In this document: in pieces, positions 1 to 7,041 of the stretch
Position numbering within the stretch: position 1 is the first letter of the stretch
Layout: each line of letters starts with the position of its first letter
Virus record (IMG/VR): IMGVR_UViG_3300009320_001195
Location: 1 to 29,886 of that record
Origin: a virus
Strand: one strand, 5' to 3'
DNA length: 29,886 bases
Notes under the pieces: generated by a model
Database searches by the model: none
Seen by the model: only the letters and a program-made list of their open reading frames with translations
What the model was told of the DNA's origin: nothing
Program-made: the position numbers and the translations under genes

Positions 1-234
1 GGCGTGGGGCGGAAGTTCTCAGGGGTGTACTACGTTCAGGGCGTGCGGCACGAGATCGGCGAGAGCGGGTATTCCTGCGAGTTGAAGCTCAAGCGCAACG
101 CCCTCGGCAAGGGCGCGGGCGACAAGTCCGAGGACGCCCAGGGCCAGGAGAACGACAGGGAAGCGCCGCCAGTGCCCAAGGAAGAGACGCCGGAGATGGT
201 GACCGTGGACGCGGATACGGGGGAGGAATCGTGA
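1..234 (+). CDS. C-terminus of gpD-like (late control D / gp27-like) tail hub protein, 5' truncated
   Basis: The reading frame is open from base 1 and ends at TGA 232-234, so only the last 77 residues are visible. The pattern G-V-Y-Y-V-Q-G-V-R-H-E-I followed by G-Y-S-C-E-L-K-L-K-R-N is the usual last beta-strand and exit of phage late control gene D proteins. These form the trimeric hub at the base of a contractile tail tube. After the RN motif comes an acidic, Pro/Glu-rich tail of about 40 residues that looks disordered. The gene overlaps the next one by 4 bases, and that gene encodes the spike protein, the normal gpD-gpV order. The family call rests on the C-terminal motif plus context, because the diagnostic upstream part lies outside the window. 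Confidence 0.7.
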   Translation, partial: GVGRKFSGVYYVQGVRHEIGESGYSCELKLKRNALGKGAGDKSEDAQGQENDREAPPVPKEETPEMVTVDADTGEES

Positions 235-1217
235 TCGACGTCTACGAAAAACAGCACGAGGAGCGATACAAGAACCGGTGGTTCGGGAAGTACCGGGCCT
301 TCGTGCGCGACCATCACGATCCGGAGCGCCTCGGCCGCATGCGGCTCGAAGTCCCCGCGGTCCTGGGCACGGGCGATGAGAACTGGTCGGACTGGGCGTC
401 GCCGTGCTTCCCCTACGGTGGGAACGACGATATCGGCATGTTCCTGGTCCCTGAAGAAGGCGCGTCTGTCTGGGCCGAGTTCGAGGGAGGAGACGCGCGG
501 TATCCGATCTGGGTCGGCGTCTGGCTGGCCAAGTCCGATCCCGGCGAGCAACCCGAGGAGGCGAAACGGCTCTGTAGTGAGGCGAAGTGCAAGGACTGCG
601 AGGACAAGAACGAACACCAAGCCAACCCAGCCGACGACGAAGAACACAAGAAGTTCCACCAGCATCCCGACTACTACTGCCCTCGGCGCAAGGTGCTGCT
701 TAAGACCGAGACCGGCCACACCATCGTAGCCGACGACAAGGACGAGGAGGAGTTTCTGAAGGTCATTGACCGCGCGGGACAGATGCTCCACTTCTTCTGT
801 CCGGTGAAGGCCGACAAGAACGAGAACAACGCGCTCCGCCGCGGCACGCAGGAGGCCGAGGGCGGACGTTGCCTGGACGTGGCCGAGGACATCAAGGACG
901 GCAAGGCGCGGATCGAGATTACGGATCTGTGCCGGCAGTTCGTGCGGTGGGAGGCGTGGCAGGACGAGGAGAAGATACACATCCAATCCTGTGACCATAA
1001 TCGCTCGCGCATTCAGAAGCTCCTGCTGGACACCACGAAGGACAAGGAGCGGGTGGTCCTCTCCGGCCTCAACTTCCAGCAGGAGATCATCATCGATTCG
1101 ACCGCGGGCCGGGAGCGCATCCTGGTCCGCGATAAGGTGGGAAGCACGATTGTCATGGACGCGGTGAACGGCAACGTGACCGTCAACGCGAAGAACAAGG
1201 CCTTCATCAATCCGTAG
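231..1217 (+). CDS. gpV/gp5-like baseplate spike protein with OB-fold
   Basis: 328 residues from a GTG start at 231, with GGGAGGA just upstream; ATG is not available nearby. Residues about 15-105 look like the OB-fold of baseplate assembly protein V, gp5 and VgrG (Y-R-A-F-V-R-D-H-H-D-P-E-R-L-G-R-M-R-L, then W-A-S-P-C-F-P-Y-G and G-A-S-V-W-A-E-F-E-G-G-D). The C-terminal 60 residues (I-I-I-D-S-T-A-G, G-S-T-I-V-M-D, G-N-V-T-V-N-A) have the short-strand periodicity of the spike beta-helix. Between them lies an acidic insert with Cys115, Cys120, Cys123 and Cys150 and several histidines, which may bind metal. No lysozyme domain is visible. The protein should trimerise on the hub and carry the PAAR tip encoded next. 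The family assignment is firm; the insert's role is unknown. Confidence 0.82.
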   Translation: MIDVYEKQHEERYKNRWFGKYRAFVRDHHDPERLGRMRLEVPAVLGTGDENWSDWASPCFPYGGNDDIGMFLVPEEGASVWAEFEGGDARYPIWVGVWLAKSDPGEQPEEAKRLCSEAKCKDCEDKNEHQANPADDEEHKKFHQHPDYYCPRRKVLLKTETGHTIVADDKDEEEFLKVIDRAGQMLHFFCPVKADKNENNALRRGTQEAEGGRCLDVAEDIKDGKARIEITDLCRQFVRWEAWQDEEKIHIQSCDHNRSRIQKLLLDTTKDKERVVLSGLNFQQEIIIDSTAGRERILVRDKVGSTIVMDAVNGNVTVNAKNKAFINP

Positions 1218-1230
1218 TTTGGACAAGGCG

Positions 1231-1280
1231 TTGAAGACTCAAGCGTAGCGCTTCGGGCGCTTCGCATTGAAGGCTCAAGC
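1231..1280 (+). repeat. Pair of 14-bp direct repeats flanking a TTCGG-loop hairpin
   Basis: TTGAAGACTCAAGC (1231-1244) and TTGAAGGCTCAAGC (1267-1280) differ at one base and lie 36 bp apart, start to start. Each copy contains TTGA...TCAA, so each is itself a short dyad. Between them AGCGC-TTCGG-GCGCT (1247-1261) can fold into a 5-bp hairpin. The second copy runs directly into the terminator stem. This fills most of the only sizeable non-coding gap in the tail operon. The function is not known. Confidence 0.6.
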
Positions 1281-1326
1281 CCGGTGATCGAGAGCAAATG
1301 TTCTCGGTTTCCGGGCTTTTTGTTTT
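1278..1326 (+). terminator. Rho-independent terminator between spike and PAAR genes
   Basis: AGCCCGG (1278-1284) pairs with CCGGGCT (1311-1317). An inner hairpin GAGA...TCTC (1290-1305) stacks inside it, and a T-rich tract (1317-1326) follows. This is a standard intrinsic terminator. It separates the gpD-gpV pair from the PAAR/Cys-repeat/radical SAM/baseplate genes, so full expression of the downstream part needs readthrough, antitermination or another promoter. No good promoter is visible in the 20 bases left before PAAR. Confidence 0.75.
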
Positions 1327-1346
1327 GGAGTTCTCTGGAGAACGAC

Positions 1347-1610
1347 ATGGCGCGGCCGCAGGCGAGGTTGGGCGACATCAGCAGTCACGGAGGCGTCATC
1401 GTGACCGGCGCGCGGCGAACCTTTGTGAACGGCCGCCCGGCGGCGCGCATGGGCGATCTCCACGTCTGCCCGCTGCCGTTCCACGGCATGACGCCGATCT
1501 GTACCGGCGACACGGACACCATCATCGAAGGACGGCCCACCGCCCGGATCGGCGACATCGCCGCGTGCGGCGCGGTCATCGCGACCGGCAGTGAAGACAC
1601 ATTGGCATAA
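1347..1610 (+). CDS. PAAR-domain spike-tip protein
   Basis: 87 residues from ATG 1347, chosen because GGAG lies 6 bases upstream; an upstream in-frame extension would run through the terminator. The sequence has the PAAR repeat pattern: G-D-I-S-S-H-G-G, then V-N-G-R-P-A-A-R-M-G-D-L-H-V-C-P, then F-H-G, then I-I-E-G-R-P-T-A-R-I-G-D-I-A-A-C-G. The His/Cys positions match the zinc-binding residues of the family. PAAR proteins cap the gp5/VgrG spike and can carry cargo or effectors. This one is a bare PAAR with no extension. Its stop codon lies 4 bases before the ATG of the Cys-repeat gene, so the two are likely translationally coupled, which suggests the repeat protein might work at or near the tip. 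Confidence 0.9.
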   Translation: MARPQARLGDISSHGGVIVTGARRTFVNGRPAARMGDLHVCPLPFHGMTPICTGDTDTIIEGRPTARIGDIAACGAVIATGSEDTLA

Positions 1611-1614
1611 CGAA

Positions 1615-3438
1615 ATGGACTGTCAAGCACTCGACAACCTGGACCTCGGCTACTGGGACATCGTTCCCAAGGTCGTGCGCGTGCAGTGCGAGGAGGAGGC
1701 GATCAGCTTCCCCCTCACCGCCTACGGAAAGCGCAAGACCGATCTGGGCTACCGCGTCCTGAACCCGGACATCGCGCAAGTGACCGGTTCGGGCAACGTG
1801 TCCCTGGGCCCCGTCGCCGGCGTCACCATGATCCTGGCGTGGCCGCTCGATGACCCGTGCGACATCAAATACATCCAGCTCGAAGTCGTTTGCGAGGACG
1901 CCTTGGCCTGCGGCGCATGTGAGACCAGTTGCCAGGCAGGATGCGAGCTCAGCTGTGAAACCGGCTGCGAGGTCACGTGCGAGACGGGATGCGAAACCGC
2001 CTGCGAAACCGGGTGTGAAGTCAGTTGTGAGACCGGGTGCGAGATCGCCTGTGAAACCGGCTGCGAGATCTCATGCGAGACGGGCTGCGAAGTCTCTTGC
2101 GAAACGGGATGTGAAATCGCCTGCCAGACCGGCTGTGAGATGGCTTGCGAGACGGGTTGCCAGGTCTCCTGCGAAACGGCCTGTGAGGTTGCCTGCGAGA
2201 CGGCTTGCGAAGTCACCTGCCAGACGGCCTGCGAGGTCGGCTGCGAGACCGGTTGCGAGATTTCATGCGAGCAGGGATGCGAACTCACGTGCGAGCAAGG
2301 CTGCGAACTCCACTGTCAGGAGGCGTGCGAGATCACGTGCCAGAGCGGCTGTGAGATCGCCTGCGAGTCCACGTGCGAGGACCAGTGCGAAGTTTCTTGC
2401 GAAGTTGGCTGCGAGGTGGCCTGCGAGACGGCATGTGAAACCACGTGCCAATCGGGCTGCGAATTGCTCTGCGAGAGCGGATGCCAGCAGTCCTGCGAGA
2501 CCCAGTGCGAAGACGGTTGCCAGACCGGATGCGAAGTGGCTTGTGAGACCGGTTGTGAACTCGCCTGCCAGACGGGGTGCGAGCAGACGTGTCAGACGGG
2601 TTGTGAAGCGGCGTGCGAGGTCGCGTGTGAAGCAACCTGCGAGACCGACTGTGAACTCGCCTGCCAGGAAGCCTGCGAGAACGCCTGTCAGACCGGATGC
2701 GAACTTAGTTGCGAGACGGGTTGTGAACTGACGTGCCAGAGTGCATGCGAAGCCACCTGCGAAACCGGCTGCGAGTTGACCTGTGAGACGCCATGCGAGT
2801 TGGCGTGCGAGACGGGTTGTGAACTCACCTGCGAGGACGCCTGCGAGGTGGCCTGCCAGAGCGCCTGCGAGTTGGCTTGCGAGACTGTATGTGAGACCAC
2901 ATGTGAAACGGGGTGCGAACTGACCTGCGAAACCCCGTGCGAGATGGCCTGTGAGACAGGGTGCGAACTGACGTGCGAATCGGCCTGCGACCTCGCGTGT
3001 CAGACCGGTTGCGAACTCTCCTGCGAGGCCGCGTGCGAGATCACGTGTGAAGCGCCGTGCGAAGTGTCGTGCGAAACCGGTTGTGAGGTCGCCTGCCAGG
3101 TCGGCTGCGAACTGACCTGTGAGACTACCTGCGAAACCGCGTGCGAGACGGGGTGCGAGGTCGCCTGTGAACTCGGATGCGAGACAGCCTGCGAGCCGGG
3201 TTGCGAAACGAGTTGTGAGGTGGGCTGCGAGCTCACGTGCGAAGTCGGCTGCGAAATCGTCTGTGAGGCCGGGTGCGAGACGGGATGCGAAATCCAGTGC
3301 GAGACTGGATGTGAGGTCACCTGCGAAGTCGGGTGCGAGGTGGTTTGCGAGACAGGTTGCGAGGTTACCTGCGAGACCGGCTGCGAAGTGTCCTGTGAGA
3401 CGGGCTGCGAGGTTCAGCAAGAGGGAGGCTGTTCTTGA
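1615..3438 (+). CDS. Giant CXXX-repeat protein with N-terminal Ig-like domain; probable radical SAM substrate
   Basis: 607 residues from ATG 1615 (an in-frame GTG at 1591 would overlap PAAR). Residues about 20-95 resemble a bacterial Ig-like group 2 domain: Y-R-V-L-N-P-D-I-A-Q-V-T-G-S-G-N-V-S-L-G-P-V-A-G-V-T, given here by key residues. From Cys102 to Cys598 a Cys occurs at exactly every fourth residue, 125 in a row without one slip. The residue after each Cys is almost always Glu, sometimes Gln, once Asp. Units tend to alternate C-E-T-G with C-E-(V/L/I)-(S/A/T), an 8-residue super-period. There is no signal peptide. The protein ends C-E-V-Q-Q-E-G-G-C-S. Two SPASM radical SAM enzymes follow 43 bases downstream. 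Database families for short CXXX-repeat radical SAM targets exist as far as I recall, so a heavily thioether-linked product is plausible. Unmodified disulfide-rich or metal-binding protein is the alternative. The coding call is certain; the function is inference. Confidence 0.9.
   Translation: MDCQALDNLDLGYWDIVPKVVRVQCEEEAISFPLTAYGKRKTDLGYRVLNPDIAQVTGSGNVSLGPVAGVTMILAWPLDDPCDIKYIQLEVVCEDALACGACETSCQAGCELSCETGCEVTCETGCETACETGCEVSCETGCEIACETGCEISCETGCEVSCETGCEIACQTGCEMACETGCQVSCETACEVACETACEVTCQTACEVGCETGCEISCEQGCELTCEQGCELHCQEACEITCQSGCEIACESTCEDQCEVSCEVGCEVACETACETTCQSGCELLCESGCQQSCETQCEDGCQTGCEVACETGCELACQTGCEQTCQTGCEAACEVACEATCETDCELACQEACENACQTGCELSCETGCELTCQSACEATCETGCELTCETPCELACETGCELTCEDACEVACQSACELACETVCETTCETGCELTCETPCEMACETGCELTCESACDLACQTGCELSCEAACEITCEAPCEVSCETGCEVACQVGCELTCETTCETACETGCEVACELGCETACEPGCETSCEVGCELTCEVGCEIVCEAGCETGCEIQCETGCEVTCEVGCEVVCETGCEVTCETGCEVSCETGCEVQQEGGCS
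1918..3417 (+). repeat. 125-unit, 12-bp-period coding repeat (CXXX array)
   Basis: Cys codons sit at 1918, 1930 and so on to 3406, an exact 12-bp register (1488 bp = 124 intervals). Synonymous choice is strongly mixed: TGC/TGT, GAG/GAA, ACG/ACC and GGC/GGA/GGT/GGG all occur in neighbouring units. The array therefore does not look like a fresh DNA-level expansion. It looks like an old array held to its protein pattern. The periodic composition also creates long meaningless open frames on both strands. Confidence 0.95.
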
Positions 3439-3481
3439 TGAATCGCAGTGTCATTGATCGAGAAGGGGACTGGACGCGGCC

Positions 3482-4606
3482 ATGAATCCGACGCTGCAAA
3501 CGATCTGTATCGGCGACTCCCGTCACTGTAACGCGGGATGCACGTATTGTCCCTCGTGTGGCATGGACGCCAAGAAGAAGATCCCCCTGCGCGACCTCAG
3601 GAAGGTGGTCGACTTCTTCATCGCCTACACCAACGACGTCCAACGGAAGCCGCGCGCGTTGTCGTTTGTCCTGAACACACTCGGGGAATCGAGCCTTGCC
3701 ATGGACAACGTCATTGGACTTGCCGATTACGTCGCTCACGTCAACCGCTCAGGCGGTTGTGCCGTTCCGATCTACTTCTTCATGGCTTCAACCAACCTTC
3801 TGGAAGTGACGGATGACCTGGTGAAGTTCGTCAACGGATATGGATACGCGACCGTTTCGCTGCATGGCCGACCAGTGGCCGAGTACGCGGGGCGCATCCG
3901 CAAGTTCGACGCGCACGTCACGCTGGAAGGAACCGACGTCATCCCCAAGCGCCCACTCAATCTGTACGCCAGATACCGCGAGATTCTTGAGCACTTCGAC
4001 CTGGCGTCCATGCGTCCTGTCCGGGAACGCGAGATGGTGATGGACGATTCTTCTCTGTGGATCAAGGAACTCTCTGAGTGTGTCGCAACTCTCATGGCGC
4101 TTCCCGACGCGGAGCTTGCGGGCTACCTGACCCGATTGTCCTTCAACGACACCATCCTGAACGCGCTGCTGTTGTTGGACAGAGGCGCGCAGTTGCACTA
4201 CCGCTGCGTGGCGGGAATCTCCTCGCTCCAGGTCACGCCGGAGATGGAGTTCTATCCCTGCATGTTCACGCAGTACCCCGATCTGCGCATGGGCGATGTC
4301 GAACGCGGCCTTGACCTCGCCTGGCACCGGCGATTCGAAGCGCGCAGGCGCGCAGGCGCGAGACCGGAATGCGCCTCGTGCGAGTTGCTGGGCGCCTGCG
4401 GCGGCTCCTGTCTGGACTGGGCGCGGAAAGACCCGACCGGCGACGGCTTCTTCAGCCCAACGGAGTGTTTCTACAGGCGCGGGCTGTTCAGAGTTGCCGC
4501 TTGGTTCCTTGAGCACATCAAACAAAGGCCCCCCGTCATCAAGGCCCTGCGCAGGCATTTCGGTCTACGTCAAAAGGACTGGCGACCCAAATCGAAGGGA
4601 GAATGA
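3482..4606 (+). CDS. Radical SAM/SPASM enzyme, first of pair
   Basis: 374 residues from ATG 3482, preceded by GAAGGGG. The radical SAM 4Fe-4S motif CX3CX2C is C16-N-A-G-C20-T-Y-C23, unusually close to the N-terminus, with a further Cys at 26. The C-terminus has a SPASM-type cluster: Cys260 (F-Y-P-C), then C297-X2-C300-X5-C306-X3-C310 and Cys329. SPASM enzymes use auxiliary clusters and commonly modify ribosomally made peptides (sactipeptide and ranthipeptide thioethers, quinohemoprotein and mycofactocin pathways). The gene lies directly after the Cys-repeat gene and overlaps the second radical SAM gene by 4 bases, so the repeat protein is its obvious candidate substrate. There is no leader-recognition domain at the N-terminus, unlike its partner. 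The family call is firm; the reaction type cannot be read from the sequence. Confidence 0.9.
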   Translation: MNPTLQTICIGDSRHCNAGCTYCPSCGMDAKKKIPLRDLRKVVDFFIAYTNDVQRKPRALSFVLNTLGESSLAMDNVIGLADYVAHVNRSGGCAVPIYFFMASTNLLEVTDDLVKFVNGYGYATVSLHGRPVAEYAGRIRKFDAHVTLEGTDVIPKRPLNLYARYREILEHFDLASMRPVREREMVMDDSSLWIKELSECVATLMALPDAELAGYLTRLSFNDTILNALLLLDRGAQLHYRCVAGISSLQVTPEMEFYPCMFTQYPDLRMGDVERGLDLAWHRRFEARRRAGARPECASCELLGACGGSCLDWARKDPTGDGFFSPTECFYRRGLFRVAAWFLEHIKQRPPVIKALRRHFGLRQKDWRPKSKGE

Positions 4607-6024
4607 GGATGTTCAAGATGTTGAATGCGACACGTCAGTGCCGGTTCCAGACGCAGCCGACGGAACCGGAGATCGAGATCGTGCAGCTGCCCGGCCACAC
4701 CATGCTGTATGACGTGAACAGCATGGCGGTCGTGGAGGTCGATGACAACTTGGCGGAAGCTGTCGCCGCGGGCAAAGAGAACGTCGCCCTCTGTAAGGTG
4801 CTGCATTGTAACCGCAAGCCGCAGTTCCCATTCTACAACCAGACCGAATGCCGCTACATCGTCCTGGAGGTTACGCACGCCTGCAATTTGGCCTGTGCCT
4901 ACTGCTTCGTGCGCAACTACTACGAGGACCAGGGCGGCATGATGACCATGGACACTGCGCGCCGCGCCATTGACATGATCCCGCCCGGGCATCCGCTATC
5001 CGTGGGCTTCTTCGGCGGCGAGCCCTTCCTCAACTGGGCGCTGATCCAGGAGGTCACCGCCTACGTCACGGACCTTGCCGCCAAGCGCGGCGTGGGCAAG
5101 AGCCTTCACGCCACCACGAACGCCATTCTCCTCGACGATGAGAGGATCGGGTTCCTCGACGAGAACGGATTCTCGCTCATCGTCAGCCTCGACGGCCCGG
5201 AAGAGATTCACAATCGGCTGCGGCCCGCCAGGGACAAGGGGCTGAACAGCCAGCAAGCAACACTCGCGAACCTGCGCCGGTTCAAGGACACGAAGAACCT
5301 GAAACGTCGGACGACGCTGCGCAGCACCTACACCGGCCTTGGCGCGAATCTCGTCGGACGGCTGGAATATCTCAATGCACTGATCCACGAGGGATGCGCA
5401 GCGCACGCCAGCGTGGAGCCGTGCAGCCTGAACGAATCGGCCTGTCTCCGATTGCCGGACGGACACCCCCTGGCCATCACGCCGGCACATTTCGACGCGC
5501 TCAACGAGGAATATCACGCCGCCGCGGAGTGGTACGTCGCGGAGATACGCGCCGGCAGACACCCGGCATTCCACCACTTCATGAAGCCCCTGGAGCGGCT
5601 GCTCTATACCATCCACGCGCCGTCTGAATGCGGGGCCGGCTGTGGCTACATGGCCATCGACTCCGCCGGCAACCTCTACGGCTGCCACCGGGAGAGCAAG
5701 TCCATCATCGGCCACCTGGACACCGGTGTGGATGAGGAACCCCGCGCCAAGTGGCGCGACAACCGCATCTACGCGCGTCCGGACTGCATGACCTGCTCCA
5801 TCAGGTACGTCTGCGGCGGCGGCTGCCGCCTGGACAGCCTGGAGCGTCACGGCGACATCCACAAGCCGGACAAGGTCGGCTGTTTCTTCAAGCGGAGGAT
5901 GTTTGAGGAGGCGCTGTGGATCATGTGCGAGTTGGGCCCTGACAAACTCCAGACGCTCATTCCCAATCCACGTGAGCGCCGGAGAAAGCAGACGGGACGT
6001 CGGCCGCAGTCCAGGAACCCGTAA
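4603..6024 (+). CDS. Radical SAM/SPASM peptide maturase, second of pair
   Basis: 473 residues; ATG 4603 overlaps the preceding stop. An N-terminal segment of about 85 residues (with L-Y-D-V-N-S-M-A-V-V-E-V-D) resembles the substrate-binding N-terminus of ranthipeptide/QhpD-type maturases. Then come the radical SAM motif C94-N-L-A-C98-A-Y-C101 and the G-F-F-G-G-E-P motif near residue 145 for SAM binding. The SPASM region has C395-X2-C398-X5-C404-X3-C408 and Cys427, with extra cysteines upstream (E-C-G-A-G-C, Y-G-C-H-R-E). This is the standard architecture of enzymes making Cys sulfur-to-carbon thioether bonds. The adjacent protein has 125 regularly spaced Cys, each followed by an acidic or amide residue. 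Having two maturases may mean two modification types, or one acting on each of the alternating units. Maturase role very likely; substrate inferred from position. Confidence 0.92.
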   Translation: MRMFKMLNATRQCRFQTQPTEPEIEIVQLPGHTMLYDVNSMAVVEVDDNLAEAVAAGKENVALCKVLHCNRKPQFPFYNQTECRYIVLEVTHACNLACAYCFVRNYYEDQGGMMTMDTARRAIDMIPPGHPLSVGFFGGEPFLNWALIQEVTAYVTDLAAKRGVGKSLHATTNAILLDDERIGFLDENGFSLIVSLDGPEEIHNRLRPARDKGLNSQQATLANLRRFKDTKNLKRRTTLRSTYTGLGANLVGRLEYLNALIHEGCAAHASVEPCSLNESACLRLPDGHPLAITPAHFDALNEEYHAAAEWYVAEIRAGRHPAFHHFMKPLERLLYTIHAPSECGAGCGYMAIDSAGNLYGCHRESKSIIGHLDTGVDEEPRAKWRDNRIYARPDCMTCSIRYVCGGGCRLDSLERHGDIHKPDKVGCFFKRRMFEEALWIMCELGPDKLQTLIPNPRERRRKQTGRRPQSRNP

Positions 6025-6049
6025 GAACGGAAAGGAGTCTCGTCACCGC

Positions 6050-7039
6050 ATGAACATCCGCATCCTGAGAGAGGCCGGCGGCATCGGCGACGTGGTCTGC
6101 ACTCTCCCCGTGGCCCGCGCGGCAAAGGAGAAGTGGCCGGAGGCGAAGCTCACCTACTTCGGCCTCGAGGACTATCGCGACCTCGTAGCGCACTGCCCGG
6201 ACATAGACGCGTTCGTGCCCGTGCCGCCAAAGGGACGGCGTCCCCGGGATCGGGAGCCGGATGCAGAGCAATGGCCTTACCTCGCGCCCGAAGCGCTGCC
6301 GGAACCTGTCCGCCGCAGCCTTGGCGAAGGCGGATTCGATGTCACGCTCGACTGCTGGTGTCCAGCATTCCGTTACGAGCGAGCGCGCGGCCCGGATGTG
6401 TCACAGAGCCGGATCGAGTCGTTCTGCGACGCGAACGGTCTCAAGCCTTCCGACTGCTGCCCGCATTACGTCGTGACGGACGAAGAGAGAGCATGGGTGC
6501 AAGGCTGGATTGAGGGCCAAGACCTTCACCGGAAGCTGGTCGTCGGCCTCCAGCCGTTCAGCACAAACAGCCGGCGCAACTGGCCGCTTGCCAACTGGAT
6601 CGATCTGGCCCAAGCGCTTCTCAAGCAGGGAACGGCGGTCCTCGTCTTCCACAGCTTCCTGCGAAGGGTCGTGACCGTGCCCGGGCGCAAGGCCACGGGC
6701 CTGGCGCTATGGAAGGTCGCGGCGCTGTTGACGCAGTGCGATTGCGTTGTCACGCCGGACAGCGGGCTGTTTCATCTCGCGGCCGCCATCGAAACACCGG
6801 CCCTCGGCCTCTTCGGCTCGACCAGCGCCGAGCAGACGGCCAAGCATTATCCCTTGCACAAGACCCTCTGGCCGAAAGACGAACCGCGCGCGAAGGAGTG
6901 CAGGACGCCGTGCTACTGCTTCGAGTGGTGTGGCTGCGATGAAGCGTGCGCGGAGAACGGCTGTGAGATTCTGTCGAAGATCGCGGTCCGAGACGTTCTG
7001 GAGGCTCTGACGCCCATGTTGAAGAAGCAGGAGGCCTGA
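6050..7039 (+). CDS. Glycosyltransferase family 9 (heptosyltransferase-like)
   Basis: 329 residues from ATG 6050, preceded by AAAGGAG at 6030-6036. It shows the GT9 signatures: G-G-I-G-D-V-V-C-T-L-P near residue 10, L-Q-P-F-S-T-N-S-R-R-N-W-P in the middle, and V-T-P-D-S-G-L-F-H-L-A-A-A then G-L-F-G-S-T in the nucleotide-sugar half. The C-terminus has an unusually dense Cys cluster (C284 to about C307, including C-Y-C-F-E-W-C-G-C), richer than the few Cys normal for this family. GT9 enzymes usually add heptose to lipopolysaccharide core. Here the gene sits between radical SAM genes and a baseplate gene, 25 bases after one and 2 bases before the next. Glycosylation of the Cys-repeat protein or another tail part is therefore more likely than LPS work. 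Fold call strong, acceptor unknown. Confidence 0.85.
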   Translation: MNIRILREAGGIGDVVCTLPVARAAKEKWPEAKLTYFGLEDYRDLVAHCPDIDAFVPVPPKGRRPRDREPDAEQWPYLAPEALPEPVRRSLGEGGFDVTLDCWCPAFRYERARGPDVSQSRIESFCDANGLKPSDCCPHYVVTDEERAWVQGWIEGQDLHRKLVVGLQPFSTNSRRNWPLANWIDLAQALLKQGTAVLVFHSFLRRVVTVPGRKATGLALWKVAALLTQCDCVVTPDSGLFHLAAAIETPALGLFGSTSAEQTAKHYPLHKTLWPKDEPRAKECRTPCYCFEWCGCDEACAENGCEILSKIAVRDVLEALTPMLKKQEA

Positions 7040-7041
7040 TC

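Noticed and set aside
36-1226. 396-codon minus-strand open frame opposite the spike gene
   Set aside because: Shadow of the gpV-like gene; no recognisable protein pattern.
1284-1346. N-terminal extension of the PAAR protein
   Set aside because: It would be encoded by the terminator hairpin and T-tract; ATG 1347 has a proper ribosome site.
1850-2731. Plus-strand open frame in another phase of the array (Arg/Ala rich)
   Set aside because: Periodic sequence lacks stops in several phases; no ribosome site and no conserved features.
1918-3417. CRISPR array
   Set aside because: The period is 12 bp, it is coding and without spacers; no cas genes are present.
2263-3420. Long minus-strand open frame (385 codons) across the repeat array
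   Set aside because: It is the complement of the 12-bp periodic array. Its Leu/Ala repeat pattern follows from the Cys array, and the plus-strand frame has clear context and start.
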